Below are positions 45,433 through 55,229 of a DNA stretch of 64,000 bases, in pieces. Numbering within the stretch: the stretch's first letter is position 1; each line of letters opens with the position of its first letter. The DNA comes from an uncultured Bacteroidales bacterium (GTDB lineage: Bacteria > Bacteroidota > Bacteroidia > Bacteroidales > UBA932), in contig CALUPG010000011.1 in the NCBI GenBank assembly GCA_944322565.1, forward strand, positions 19,592 through 83,591. The letters run 5' to 3'. Under the pieces are notes generated by a model. The model did not search any database. It worked only from the letters and a program-made list of their open reading frames with translations, and had not been told where the DNA came from. The translations under genes were made by a program, and so were the position numbers.

Positions 45433-47376
45433 ATGGCTTTTCTTAAATTCAACAAGTCCGAGCTTGTCAATCTGGAATATTCCCTCAAAAGGGAGATCCT
45501 GTCGGCGAGCAAGACCGGAGCCTATTGCAACACATCCATTGTGGCCTGCAATACAAGGCGCTACCATGGACTTCTTGCCGTACCAGTGGACAATCTCGGC
45601 GGAGGGAAGTATGTGCTTCTTTCCGCACTTGACGAGAGTCTTGTCATGAACGGCAGGCAATTCAATCTCGGAATCCATTGCTATGGCGATGTGTATGAGC
45701 CGAGGGGTCACAAGTACATCATTGACTTTGATGCTGACCCGGAGCCTAAGATTACTTACAAGGTGGGAGAAATCCTTTTCACCAAGACCATTCTCATGGT
45801 GCCTGACAGCGATCAGGTGCTCATCCGTTATGACCTTCTTGAAGCCCCGGCCAAGACCACTCTGATTCTCAAGCCTTTCCTGGCTTTCAGAAGCGTCCAT
45901 AGCCTTACACACCAGAATCCCGAGGCAGAGACAGGATATAAGGATGTGGACGGCGGGGTCTCATTCCGTCTCTATGACGGTTTCCCTGACCTTAATCTTC
46001 AGCTGAGCGCAAAAGCCTCTTTCAAGTATTCTCCTTATTGGTACAACGGCATCACATATTCGGACGAACTCAGGCGCGGCTTCGAGTGCAAGGAGGATCT
46101 CTTTGTCCCGGGAACATTCGTCACCGAGCTCAAGCCGGGGGATTCGATAGTGTTCTCGGCTTCGGTGAAAGCAGAGAACCCGAAGCAGCTCAAGCGCAGG
46201 TTCACTGACATCGTCCGCAAGCACAGTGAAATCCGCAGCTATCATGACCTTCTGGTGCATGATGCGGACCTTCTCAAATGCACCCGCAACGGACATGAGA
46301 GAATCAATGCCGGCTTCTCTTGGCTTGAGACAGGGCTTCTGCGTGAGACAATCGAGTCTCTTCCCGGCCTGACACTCTATGCGGGAGACAACGGCAGAGA
46401 GTTCGAGGAAATTCTTGACAATCTCGTGGCTGAAGAGCAGGACAGGCTTCTTCACAGGACTACTCAGGTGGAGGCTCCGCTGCGTCTTACCGACACTATA
46501 CAGCAGTATATACATTATACTGGAGAAGAAAAGCGCATCTGGGAAAAATACGGAAAGCTGCTCAAGAACATCATAGACAGCTATGCTCCGGGCAAGCGCA
46601 ATGAAATCACCATGCATCCGAACGGTCTTCTGTGGGCACAGATGGACAGGGTCGCCCTTTCCTGGATGAATGCGTATGTCGACGGATACCCTGTGACAGA
46701 GAGAGCCGGCTATCAGGTTGAGGCCAACTCATTCTGGTACAACGCACTGTGCTTCGCCCTTGACATGGAGAAGAAGTACGGGGCCAGGAAAAGCGCGTTT
46801 GCGGCAAGATGGACTCATGTCCGCGAACTGGTGGAGCAGAATTTCCAGCCGACTTTCTGGAATCCTGAGGCAGGCTATCTCGCAGACTATGTGGACAATG
46901 CCGGACAGAATATGGATGTGCGCCCCAACCAGCTCTTTGCCGTCTGCCTGGACTATTCTCCGGTGGACGATGAGGTCAAGGCGGATGTGATTTCAGTCAT
47001 CAACAATGAGCTTGTCACTTCCCGCGGCATCAGGACCATTTCTCCTCGCAATCCGAAGTATCGCGGGGTATATGAGGGCTCACAGCGTGATCGCGACCTT
47101 GCATATCATCAGGGATGTGCATTCCCGTCACTTCTCGGACCATACATTGATTTCTGCTTCAAGATAATGCTGGGCTCCTCGTTCTACAAGAAGGCTGAAT
47201 ACCTGACTGAAGGATTCTATGCGGACATCAACAAGCACGGTGTCGGAGCATTCTCCGAACTCTATGACGGGGACCCTCCTCACGAGGCGCATGGTGCTAT
47301 CTCGTCTGCCTGCAGTACCGCTGCATTGCTGAGAGTGGATTATTTGATGAATAAATACAAGGAGGTGAAGAAATGA
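45433..47376 (+). CDS. Glycogen debranching enzyme (amylo-alpha-1,6-glucosidase type)
   Basis: The 647-residue protein is a bacterial/archaeal-type glycogen debranching enzyme with an N-terminal beta-sandwich domain (about 1-240; GAYCNTSIVACNTRRYHGLLAV near 30 is a family hallmark) and a C-terminal (alpha/alpha)6 glucosidase barrel (about 270-640) with NAGFSWLETGLLRETIESLPGL, MHPNGLLWAQMD, VEANSFWYNAL, and PNQLFAVCLDY. It would remove alpha-1,6 branches left after phosphorolysis. There is no signal peptide, so it acts in the cytoplasm on stored glycogen. Its stop overlaps the next start as ATGA, so translation is coupled to the glycosyltransferase. Confidence 0.93.
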   Translation: MAFLKFNKSELVNLEYSLKREILSASKTGAYCNTSIVACNTRRYHGLLAVPVDNLGGGKYVLLSALDESLVMNGRQFNLGIHCYGDVYEPRGHKYIIDFDADPEPKITYKVGEILFTKTILMVPDSDQVLIRYDLLEAPAKTTLILKPFLAFRSVHSLTHQNPEAETGYKDVDGGVSFRLYDGFPDLNLQLSAKASFKYSPYWYNGITYSDELRRGFECKEDLFVPGTFVTELKPGDSIVFSASVKAENPKQLKRRFTDIVRKHSEIRSYHDLLVHDADLLKCTRNGHERINAGFSWLETGLLRETIESLPGLTLYAGDNGREFEEILDNLVAEEQDRLLHRTTQVEAPLRLTDTIQQYIHYTGEEKRIWEKYGKLLKNIIDSYAPGKRNEITMHPNGLLWAQMDRVALSWMNAYVDGYPVTERAGYQVEANSFWYNALCFALDMEKKYGARKSAFAARWTHVRELVEQNFQPTFWNPEAGYLADYVDNAGQNMDVRPNQLFAVCLDYSPVDDEVKADVISVINNELVTSRGIRTISPRNPKYRGVYEGSQRDRDLAYHQGCAFPSLLGPYIDFCFKIMLGSSFYKKAEYLTEGFYADINKHGVGAFSELYDGDPPHEAHGAISSACSTAALLRVDYLMNKYKEVKK

Positions 47377-48665
47377 AAGTCCTGATGTTCGGATGGGAAT
47401 TTCCTCCTCATATTGCAGGAGGACTCGGAACGGCCTGCTACGGTATGACGAAAGGCCTTGCCGCCAATGATGTTGACGTACTTTTTGTGATGCCTTCGGC
47501 TTCGGGAGATGAAGACCAGAGCGCCGTGACAATCATAAATGCCAGTGATGTCCCGGTGGATACAATGACGACATCGGTGGATGAATTCCTCGGGAAGGTG
47601 CAGTTCGTGCACATAGGTTCCAACATGGTCCCATATGTTGATCCGGAGGAATTTACATCAATGGTTGAGGAAGAAAGGAAGAAGCAGATAAAGAGCTTCC
47701 GCGTGCAGTACGGCCAGAAATACAAATTCTCCGGAAAATATGGCGCAAACCTCATGGAAGAGGTTGCAAGGTATGCCATGGTCGGAGCCACGATAGCCAT
47801 GCAGCATGCATCTGAGATAGATGTCATCCATGCCCATGACTGGCTGACCTACCTTGCCGGCATTGCTGCGAAAAAACTCACCGGCAAGCCTCTTGTAGTG
47901 CATGTCCATGCCACATCATTTGACCGCAGCAGCGATGACCATATCGACACCCGCGTCTATGACCTGGAGAAAAAAGGTATGGAAGCGGCCGACAAGGTTA
48001 TCGCAGTGAGCGACTTGACAAGAAACATCGTCATCAACAAATACGGGATTTCCCCGGACAAGGTGGTCACGGTGCATAATGCCGTTGATTTCAGCGGACG
48101 CGAGGACATTTCTGTAGAAAGGGGAGTGAAGGACAAGGTTGTCACATTCCTCGGACGAATAACTTTCCAGAAAGGCCCTGAATATTTCATTGAGGCTGCA
48201 GCTAAGGTCTTGAAACGCTGCAGTCATGTGCGCTTCGTCATGGCAGGAAGCGGCGACATGATGAACAGGTGTATCCGTCATGTGGCCCGCCTCGGTATTT
48301 CGGACAGATTCCATTTCACCGGCTTCCTCCGTGGGGCGGATGTGCAGAAGATGTTCGCGCTTTCGGATGTGTACATCATGCCGTCGGTGTCGGAGCCTTT
48401 CGGAATATCTCCGCTTGAGGCGATGCGTACCAATGTGCCTTCGATTATTTCAAAGCAGTCGGGTGTGGCTGAAGTCCTGAAATATGCCATCAAGGTGGAT
48501 TTCTGGGATATTGACGCCATGGCAGATGCCATCTACGGCCTGCTCAACTACCCTGCGCTTGCGGATATGGCGGCGCGCTGCGGCTACGACGAGGTCAATA
48601 CCCTCAAATGGAACAACGCGGCATACAAAGTCAAGAAAGTTTACGAGTCAGTGATAAAAAAATAA
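47373..48665 (+). CDS. Glycosyltransferase, GT4/GT5-like (glycogen-associated)
   Basis: The 430-residue protein has the GT-B fold of starch/glycogen synthase-like transferases: an N-terminal KVLMFGWEFPPHIAGGLGTACYGMTKGLA resembling the GlgA KxGGL region, DVIHAHDWLTYLAGI near 150, and a C-terminal group 1 domain with VTFLGRITFQKGPEYFIEAA near 247 and the catalytic-type E-x7-E in SVSEPFGISPLEAM near 342. Its operon place between debranching enzyme and GH57 suggests elongation of an alpha-glucan, but donor and acceptor are not determined. The fused GT3 domain further down is a second candidate synthase. Confidence 0.88.
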   Translation: MKVLMFGWEFPPHIAGGLGTACYGMTKGLAANDVDVLFVMPSASGDEDQSAVTIINASDVPVDTMTTSVDEFLGKVQFVHIGSNMVPYVDPEEFTSMVEEERKKQIKSFRVQYGQKYKFSGKYGANLMEEVARYAMVGATIAMQHASEIDVIHAHDWLTYLAGIAAKKLTGKPLVVHVHATSFDRSSDDHIDTRVYDLEKKGMEAADKVIAVSDLTRNIVINKYGISPDKVVTVHNAVDFSGREDISVERGVKDKVVTFLGRITFQKGPEYFIEAAAKVLKRCSHVRFVMAGSGDMMNRCIRHVARLGISDRFHFTGFLRGADVQKMFALSDVYIMPSVSEPFGISPLEAMRTNVPSIISKQSGVAEVLKYAIKVDFWDIDAMADAIYGLLNYPALADMAARCGYDEVNTLKWNNAAYKVKKVYESVIKK

Positions 48666-48679
48666 AATCCTAAATAATT

Positions 48680-50062
48680 ATGAAAAAGAGCATTTGTCTG
48701 TATTTTCAAGTACATCAGCCAAGCAGATTGAGGTTATACAGATTTTTTGACATAGGGAAGGATTCCCACTATTATGATGATTTCGCCAACAGGACCATCC
48801 TCAGGAGGGTTGCACAGAAGTGCTATCTTCCGATGAATGCGCTTCTTCTTGAAATGATCGGCCGTCACAAGGGGGAATTCAAGGTGGCATTCTCCATTTC
48901 AGGTTCTGTCCTTGAACAGTTTGACAGATATGCACCTGAGGTAATCGAGAGTTTCAGAAAACTTGCCGACACCGGGTGTGTTGAATTCCTTTCGGAGACA
49001 TATTACCATTCTCTCGCCTCCCTTGCATCTCCAGATGAGTTCAAGCATCAGGTAATGAAGCACAAGGAGGCAATCGAAAACTATTTCGGGGTCACTCCGA
49101 AGGCATTCAGAAACACTGAACTCATATATTCAGACGCCATCGGCGAGATGGTATATGACATGGGCTTCAAGACCATGCTGACAGAGGGTGCCAAGCATGT
49201 CCTCGGATGGAAGAGTCCGAACTATATCTATTCCGGCGCAATGGCACCGAAGCTCAAGCTCCTGCTGAAGAATTCTTCTCTGAGCGACGACATCGCATTC
49301 AGATTCTCCGACAAGAACTGGCCTGACTGGCCTCTTACTGGCGAGAAATATCTTTCCTGGATAAAGGCTGCGGCGCAGAATGACGAAATAGTCAATCTCT
49401 TCATGGACTATGAGACATTCGGCGAGCATCAGAAGGCACAGAGCGGAATCTTTGATTTCATGAGATATCTTCCGGATGTTGTCCTCAAGGACGGAGAATT
49501 TGAATTTGTGACTCCGTCACAGGCAGCCAGGAAGCATGAATCGGTAGGAGTGCTTGATGTTCCGGATCCTATTTCCTGGGCAGATGAGGAGAGAGATGTT
49601 ACCGCATGGCTCGGAAACGAACTTCAGAACGATGCATTCGGCAAGCTGTATGACCTCGGAGAGAAACTATCGATAGTAAATGACGAGGCACTCTGGTCAG
49701 ACTATGGACATCTCCAGGAGAGCGACCACTTCTATTATATGTGTACCAAATTCTTCTCCGATGGGGCCGTCCACAAATACTTCAACCCGTATGATACTCC
49801 TTATGAGGCATTTATAAACTACATGAATGTGCTCAGTGATTTTATTTTGAGGGTTGATGATGCAATTTCAGTTTCTGATGCTAAATTTGCAGCCGTAAAG
49901 TCGGAGACCAAGAGCAGGGCCAAGTCTTCCGCAAAGGCATCGTCCGCCAAGTCTTCTGCCAGGACGAAGACCGTCAAGGCATCTGCGAAGGCTGAGACAG
50001 CCGTGAAGGCTGCAGGCAAGAAAGCTGCTGCTCCGAAGAAGAGAACAACAAAAACCAAATAA
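48680..50062 (+). CDS. GH57 alpha-amylase with histone-H1-like basic tail
   Basis: A 460-residue intracellular GH57 glycosidase (alpha-amylase or amylopullulanase type). The motifs are present: HQP at 12-14 (FQVHQP), SETYYHSLASL near 105, the nucleophile in FRNTELIY (Glu147) and the acid/base in FMDYETFGEH (Asp243). The catalytic barrel and helical domain end near residue 400; residues 402-460 form a Lys/Ala/Ser-rich low-complexity tail (16 Lys and 3 Arg in about 60 positions; ending AAAPKKRTTKTK) resembling the C-terminus of histone H1. The gene follows the glycosyltransferase by 14 bases and precedes the fusion gene by six. Confidence 0.92.
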   Translation: MKKSICLYFQVHQPSRLRLYRFFDIGKDSHYYDDFANRTILRRVAQKCYLPMNALLLEMIGRHKGEFKVAFSISGSVLEQFDRYAPEVIESFRKLADTGCVEFLSETYYHSLASLASPDEFKHQVMKHKEAIENYFGVTPKAFRNTELIYSDAIGEMVYDMGFKTMLTEGAKHVLGWKSPNYIYSGAMAPKLKLLLKNSSLSDDIAFRFSDKNWPDWPLTGEKYLSWIKAAAQNDEIVNLFMDYETFGEHQKAQSGIFDFMRYLPDVVLKDGEFEFVTPSQAARKHESVGVLDVPDPISWADEERDVTAWLGNELQNDAFGKLYDLGEKLSIVNDEALWSDYGHLQESDHFYYMCTKFFSDGAVHKYFNPYDTPYEAFINYMNVLSDFILRVDDAISVSDAKFAAVKSETKSRAKSSAKASSAKSSARTKTVKASAKAETAVKAAGKKAAAPKKRTTKTK

Positions 50063-50068
50063 AAGTAG

Positions 50069-53000
50069 ATGAGCAAAGAATTGATCAGACCGGATTATCT
50101 GTTCGAGATCAGTTGGGAAGTCTGCAATAAGGTAGGGGGAATCTATACGGTCATCGCGACCAAGTCCCTCTACCTTAAAAGCGAATTAAAGAGGCACCAT
50201 ATCCTGATCGGTCCTGATGTATGGATGAACACGGAAAGCAATCCGGATTTTATTGAAGATACGCACCTTTACAGCGCATGGCGTGCCCAGGCTGCTGCAG
50301 AAGGTCTGGGAATCAGAGTGGGAAAATGGAACATTCCGGGCAAGCCGGTTGCCATTTTGGTGAACTTCAAGCAGTTCATCACACAGAAGGATGAGATTCT
50401 CACGCAATACTGGAAGACTTTCGGCGTAGATTCGCTGACCGGCAACTGGGACTATATAGAATCCGCACTTTTCGGTTATGCGGCCGGGAAAGTGATTGAG
50501 AGTTTCTATAAGTTCAACCTGAGTCCTTCGGACAAGGTTGTTGCCCAGTTCCATGAGTGGATGACAGGTGCCGGACTGCTCTACATCAAAGGCACCAAAC
50601 TGCCGATAGCTACGGTCTTCACGACTCATGCCACTGTGGTGGGGCGCTGTCTTGCTGGCAACAATCTGCCTCTGTATGATGCCATGGGCGTATATAACGG
50701 TGATGCAAAGGCCCGGGATTTCAATGTGCTGGCAAGGCATTCTCTTGAGAAGCATTCGGCCCGGAAGTCGGATGTCTTCACTACTGTCAGCGAAATCACT
50801 GCCGCCGAATGCAAGCAGTTCCTGGAGAGGGATGTCGATATCGTCACGCCGAACGGTTTCGAGAACAGCTTTACTCCTGCAGATGATGAGGAATACGAGA
50901 AGAAGCGCAAGGTTGCAAGAGCCCGTTTCGTGGAGATTGCAGCTGCAATGTCCGGGGAGGCGGTCCCGGAAAATTCCATATTCATCGGCATCAGCGGCAG
51001 ATATGAATATAAGAACAAGGGAATAGACGTGTTCATTGATGCCCTTGACCGCCTGAACAAGTCTGACTTTGAAGGCAAGAGCATCCAGGCTTTCATCCTG
51101 ATACCTTCGGGGAACAATGGCCCGGACAAGGAACTTGTCGCCAAGCTCGGAGGAAACGGCTCGGAGTACGAGACAAGGACATCGCACTATCTTATGGATT
51201 CGGACTATGACATTGTCACACGCCGCCTGAACGAACTCAATCTCTGCAACAGGCACGGAGACAAGGTGAAGGTGTATTTCATCCCGTCATATCTGAACGG
51301 CAATGACGGCATATTCAACATGCCTTATTATGATCTCCTCGTCGGCCTCGACCTCACCCTCTTCCCTTCATATTACGAGCCTTGGGGCTACACTCCTCTC
51401 GAGAGCCTTGCCTTCAGGGTGCCGACTCTTACGACAAGTCTTGCCGGCTTCGGCCTCTGGGTAAGGTCCCATTACGGGAAAGAACATCCCGGCATCAGCG
51501 TCGTCACCCGCAATGATTCCAACTACAACAATGTCGTGGAGGAAGTGGTCGGAAGAGTCAAGGAGATTGCCCGTCTGACCAAGGAGACAAGGAAAATATA
51601 TATGGACAACGCCAAGGAGGTGTCGGAGATAGCTCTTTGGGAGAATAATATCGTTTACTATAAGGAAGCCTATTCAAAGGCTCTGGAGAAAGTTATATCA
51701 GAAAATGGAGCATTCCCTGAGTCAAGGGATGATAAATCGATGCAGTATATTAAGATTGATGTGAATCAGCCGTCGTGGAACAGCGTGTTCGTTTCCCGCC
51801 ATCTTCCTGACAGGCTCAAAGGACTTGAGATACTATCAAGAAATCTGTGGTGGTGCTGGAATGAATCAGCCAAGAATCTGTTCAGGACAATGGACCCTAA
51901 GGCATGGGAAGCATCCGGAGAGAATCCTATTGCCATGCTTGACATGGTGAGCCTGAAGAGATACAAGGCTCTGGAAAGTGATGAGGTGTTTGTGGGAGCC
52001 CTTGATGCTGTGATGGAGGAATTCAATGCCTATATGGCGCTGAAAGCGGAGAGAAAGAGCCCGTCGGTGGCATATTTCTGCATGGAATACGGGCTTGACA
52101 CATCGTTGAAGATATATTCGGGAGGACTTGGAATACTTGCCGGAGACTATCTGAAGGAGACAAGTGACATGAATACCAATCTCGTTGCCGTCGGTCTCCT
52201 CTACAGATACGGATATTTTACACAGATTCTCTCTTCCCAGGGAGATCAGGTGGCAAAATATGATGCGCAGGACTTCATGAAAATCCCTGCTTCTCCTGTA
52301 CGGGACGCTTCAGGCAACTGGATGACTGTCAGCATCGCTTTCCCTGGAAGGAACCTTCATGCCAGGATATGGAAGGTTGAGGTCGGCCGTACCGACCTTT
52401 ATCTTCTGGACACCGACTATGAGGAGAATCTTCCTGAAGACAGGTCCATCACTCATCATCTCTACGGAGGTGACTGGGAGAACCGTCTCAAGCAGGAACT
52501 TCTTCTCGGTGTCGGCGGTATCCGCGCCCTCAGGAAGCTCGGCCTCAATCCTGAGGTATATCACTGCAACGAGGGGCATGCCGCATTCATCGGTCTTGAG
52601 AGACTGTACGAATATATCTCCAAGGACAATCTTGACTTCCCGGAGGCAATGGAAGTCGTAAGGGCTTCGTCTCTGTTCACGACTCATACGCCTGTCCCTG
52701 CCGGACACGATGCGTTTGACGAGGGTCTTCTCAGGAAATACATAGGACATTACCCTCCGCGCCTCAAGATTGACTGGCATACTCTCATGGGACTCGGCAA
52801 GATAAATGCCGACGACCCTAACGAGAAATTCTCGATGAGCTATCTCGCCGCCAATATTTCTCAGGAGGTGAACGGTGTGTCATGGCTTCACGGCAAGGTC
52901 AGTCAGGAAATCTTCTCAGGAATGTGGCCGGGGTATCTTCCGGAGGAGCTTCATGTAAGCTATGTTACCAACGGAGTGCATTATCCTACATGGACTGCCC

Positions 53001-54307
53001 CTGAATGGAAGGATATCCATGCCAGGGTGTTCGGTGAGGAATTCAAGACACATCACTATGACAAGTCTTGCTTTGAAGGAATCTACAAGGTGCCGGACGC
53101 TGAAGTGTGGAATGTGCGTACGGTGTTGAGAAAGAGACTCATTGAAGCCATCAAGGACAAATTGTCCAATCCGGCGGCAACCAACCATTATTCGCCTCGC
53201 CAGATTGTGACCATCAAGGATACTCTCCGCGATGATGTGCTCACAATCGGCTTCGCAAGACGCTTTGCGACTTACAAGAGGGCACATCTGCTCTTCAGGG
53301 ACCTTGACAGGCTCAATGAGATTGTCAACAATCCCGAGCAGCCTGTCCAGTTCATATTTGCCGGGAAGGCACATCCGGCAGACAAGGCCGGCCAGGACCT
53401 CATCAAGATGATTGTCGACATTTCAAAGCAGGAGAGATTCATCGGAAAGATTGTCTTTGTTCCTGACTATGACATAACTCTTGCCAAACTTCTTGTCCAG
53501 GGCGTGGATGTGTGGATGAACAATCCTACCCGTCCGCTGGAGGCTTCCGGAACTTCCGGAGAGAAGGCCGCAATGAACGGCGTGATGCATTTCTCCGTCC
53601 TTGACGGATGGTGGGTCGAGGGCTACAAGCCAGGAGCCGGCTGGGCGCTTCCGATGGAAAGGACATATGACGACCAGAACTATCAGGACGAGCTCGATGC
53701 CGCTACGATCTATACAATCATAGAGAATGAGATTGCTCCTACTTTCTATAAGAAGGGTGCTTCCGGCTACTCTCCTGAATGGATAGAATACATCAAGAAC
53801 ACTGTGGCCATGGTTGCATGCAACTTCACGACCAACAGGATGCTGACGGACTATATCAACCAGTACTATCAGCCGCAGGCAGTGCGCACTGCAAGTCTTG
53901 TTGACGGCGACTACAGCCAGGCCCGTGAACTTGCCGCATGGAAAAAACACATGCGCAGGGAGTGGCAGAATATCGGTGTGGTTTCGGTTCAGAAGCCTGA
54001 CAGCTCATTCTCTGATGTTTCCCTCGGCAACGAGTTCAAGGCAGAAGTCGTCCTCAGCATAGGTGACCTCCGTCCGGAAGAAATCGGAGTCGAGCTTCTC
54101 TTTGCCATGACCGATTCGAAGGGAAAACTCCATATTCAGGAAAAGTACGAATTTACGCCTGTTGAACTCAATGTCGACGGCGTGGCCAGGTATCAGGCTC
54201 AGATTCTTCCTGAACGTACCGGAATGTATCAGGTGGCTGCGAGGATTTATGCAAAGAATCCTCTTCTGCCTCACAGACAGGACTTTGAACTTGTAAAATG
54301 GTTATAG
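50069..54307 (+). CDS. Fusion of GT3 glycogen synthase and GT35 alpha-glucan phosphorylase
   Basis: This single 1412-residue open frame has two enzyme halves. Residues 1 to about 550 are a GT3 glycogen synthase (yeast/animal type, UDP-glucose user): LFEISWEVCNKVGGIYTVI near 10, FHEWMTGAGLLY, FTTHATVVGR, and the catalytic E-x7-E pair Glu437/Glu445 in YYEPWGYTPLES. Residues from about 558 to 1412 are a GT35 phosphorylase of the short bacterial type: an N-terminal helical part with LSRNLWWCWNESA, FCMEYGLDTSLKIYSGGLGIL, and the PLP lysine Lys1166 in EASGTSGEKAAMNG. Met558 (ATG at 51740) sits where a separate phosphorylase would begin. The protein thus carries both elongation and phosphorolysis of glycogen. 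Confidence 0.93.
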   Translation: MSKELIRPDYLFEISWEVCNKVGGIYTVIATKSLYLKSELKRHHILIGPDVWMNTESNPDFIEDTHLYSAWRAQAAAEGLGIRVGKWNIPGKPVAILVNFKQFITQKDEILTQYWKTFGVDSLTGNWDYIESALFGYAAGKVIESFYKFNLSPSDKVVAQFHEWMTGAGLLYIKGTKLPIATVFTTHATVVGRCLAGNNLPLYDAMGVYNGDAKARDFNVLARHSLEKHSARKSDVFTTVSEITAAECKQFLERDVDIVTPNGFENSFTPADDEEYEKKRKVARARFVEIAAAMSGEAVPENSIFIGISGRYEYKNKGIDVFIDALDRLNKSDFEGKSIQAFILIPSGNNGPDKELVAKLGGNGSEYETRTSHYLMDSDYDIVTRRLNELNLCNRHGDKVKVYFIPSYLNGNDGIFNMPYYDLLVGLDLTLFPSYYEPWGYTPLESLAFRVPTLTTSLAGFGLWVRSHYGKEHPGISVVTRNDSNYNNVVEEVVGRVKEIARLTKETRKIYMDNAKEVSEIALWENNIVYYKEAYSKALEKVISENGAFPESRDDKSMQYIKIDVNQPSWNSVFVSRHLPDRLKGLEILSRNLWWCWNESAKNLFRTMDPKAWEASGENPIAMLDMVSLKRYKALESDEVFVGALDAVMEEFNAYMALKAERKSPSVAYFCMEYGLDTSLKIYSGGLGILAGDYLKETSDMNTNLVAVGLLYRYGYFTQILSSQGDQVAKYDAQDFMKIPASPVRDASGNWMTVSIAFPGRNLHARIWKVEVGRTDLYLLDTDYEENLPEDRSITHHLYGGDWENRLKQELLLGVGGIRALRKLGLNPEVYHCNEGHAAFIGLERLYEYISKDNLDFPEAMEVVRASSLFTTHTPVPAGHDAFDEGLLRKYIGHYPPRLKIDWHTLMGLGKINADDPNEKFSMSYLAANISQEVNGVSWLHGKVSQEIFSGMWPGYLPEELHVSYVTNGVHYPTWTAPEWKDIHARVFGEEFKTHHYDKSCFEGIYKVPDAEVWNVRTVLRKRLIEAIKDKLSNPAATNHYSPRQIVTIKDTLRDDVLTIGFARRFATYKRAHLLFRDLDRLNEIVNNPEQPVQFIFAGKAHPADKAGQDLIKMIVDISKQERFIGKIVFVPDYDITLAKLLVQGVDVWMNNPTRPLEASGTSGEKAAMNGVMHFSVLDGWWVEGYKPGAGWALPMERTYDDQNYQDELDAATIYTIIENEIAPTFYKKGASGYSPEWIEYIKNTVAMVACNFTTNRMLTDYINQYYQPQAVRTASLVDGDYSQARELAAWKKHMRREWQNIGVVSVQKPDSSFSDVSLGNEFKAEVVLSIGDLRPEEIGVELLFAMTDSKGKLHIQEKYEFTPVELNVDGVARYQAQILPERTGMYQVAARIYAKNPLLPHRQDFELVKWL

Positions 54308-55176
54308 CGACCGGATTTTTTGACGGTGTCCATACAGGACACCGTCTTGTAATAGACAAGCTGGTCGGAACAGCACAGCAGCAAGGGGATGAGAGCATGG
54401 TGATAACCTTCTGGCCTCATCCCCGTACTGTTCTCCAGTCCGGGGCCAGGACTCTGCGCCTTCTGTCAACAATGGAAGAGAAGACAGAAATGCTCAAGTC
54501 CTTGGGAGTTGACCATATAGAGGTCCTGAAGTTCACGCGTGAGTTCAGTGCCATGACATCTGCGGATTATCTCAGGGATATTGTTATCGGAAAATTCGGA
54601 GGCAGGACCATAATTCTCGGATATGACAACCGGTTCGGAAGCGATTCTCTTGATTCGGCTCATGCGCGCACTGTAGCAGAAAGTCTCGGTCTGCAGGTAA
54701 TTGATGCTCCGGTGGCTTCTTCTGAAGCCGGGGCGGCAGTAAGTTCCACGAAGATCCGGGCTGCCCTTCAGTCCGGTGATGTTGATGCGGCTGCAGTTAT
54801 GCTCGGGTACAGGTATTCTCTGCACGGAGTAGTTGTGGCAGGCAACCGGATAGGCCGGACAATGGGATTCCCGACTGCAAATATGCAACTTTACGAGCCT
54901 CTTAAACAGATACCTGCGAACGGAGCCTATAAGGTTGAGGTTGAAACAATAGGCGGGCGCTGGACGGGAATGTGCAACATAGGCACTCACCCGACGGTAG
55001 GGGCCGGAAACATGCGGACAATAGAAACCAATATCTTCGGCTTTTCCGAGGATATATACGGCCTGGACATCAGGGTGACCTTCATCCGCAAAATCAGAGA
55101 TGAGGTCAGGTTCGAGTCGATAGATGCCCTGAGATGCCAGCTTGAACGCGACCGGGAAAATTGTCTTGCAAAATGA
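54298..55176 (+). CDS. ribF: Bifunctional riboflavin kinase / FAD synthetase
   Basis: RibF phosphorylates riboflavin to FMN and adenylates FMN to FAD. The 292-residue protein has an N-terminal adenylyltransferase domain (FFDGVHTGHRLVID near residue 7, VSSTKIRAAL near 148) and a C-terminal riboflavin kinase domain (about 170-290) with GRTMGFPTANM near 193 and GMCNIGTHPTVGAG. Homologues often extend a few residues further at the N-terminus; here the ATG at 54298 overlaps the end of the phosphorylase gene by ten bases. Confidence 0.93.
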   Translation: MVIATGFFDGVHTGHRLVIDKLVGTAQQQGDESMVITFWPHPRTVLQSGARTLRLLSTMEEKTEMLKSLGVDHIEVLKFTREFSAMTSADYLRDIVIGKFGGRTIILGYDNRFGSDSLDSAHARTVAESLGLQVIDAPVASSEAGAAVSSTKIRAALQSGDVDAAAVMLGYRYSLHGVVVAGNRIGRTMGFPTANMQLYEPLKQIPANGAYKVEVETIGGRWTGMCNIGTHPTVGAGNMRTIETNIFGFSEDIYGLDIRVTFIRKIRDEVRFESIDALRCQLERDRENCLAK

Positions 55177-55197
55177 GTCTCTTTTGCGAAATATCGC

Positions 55198-55205
55198 TAA
55201 ATTTG
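55198..55205 (+). promoter_or_regulatory. Candidate -7 element for the gene at 55230
   Basis: TAAATTTG matches TAnnTTTG and lies 24 bases before the ATG at 55230. A TTTG is present only about 11 bases upstream, not at the expected 19. Confidence 0.4.
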
Positions 55206-55229
55206 TAGCCGTTGAAGATTCGGAATATC

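Noticed and set aside
50186..51256. 356-codon minus-strand frame opposite the GT3 domain
   Set aside because: The GT3 motifs are intact on the plus strand; the antisense frame is a shadow.
51650..51760. Frameshift or sequencing error joining two genes at the synthase/phosphorylase junction
   Set aside because: The reading frame is continuous with normal codon use and no lost stop or oddity that would signal an error; resequencing would settle it.
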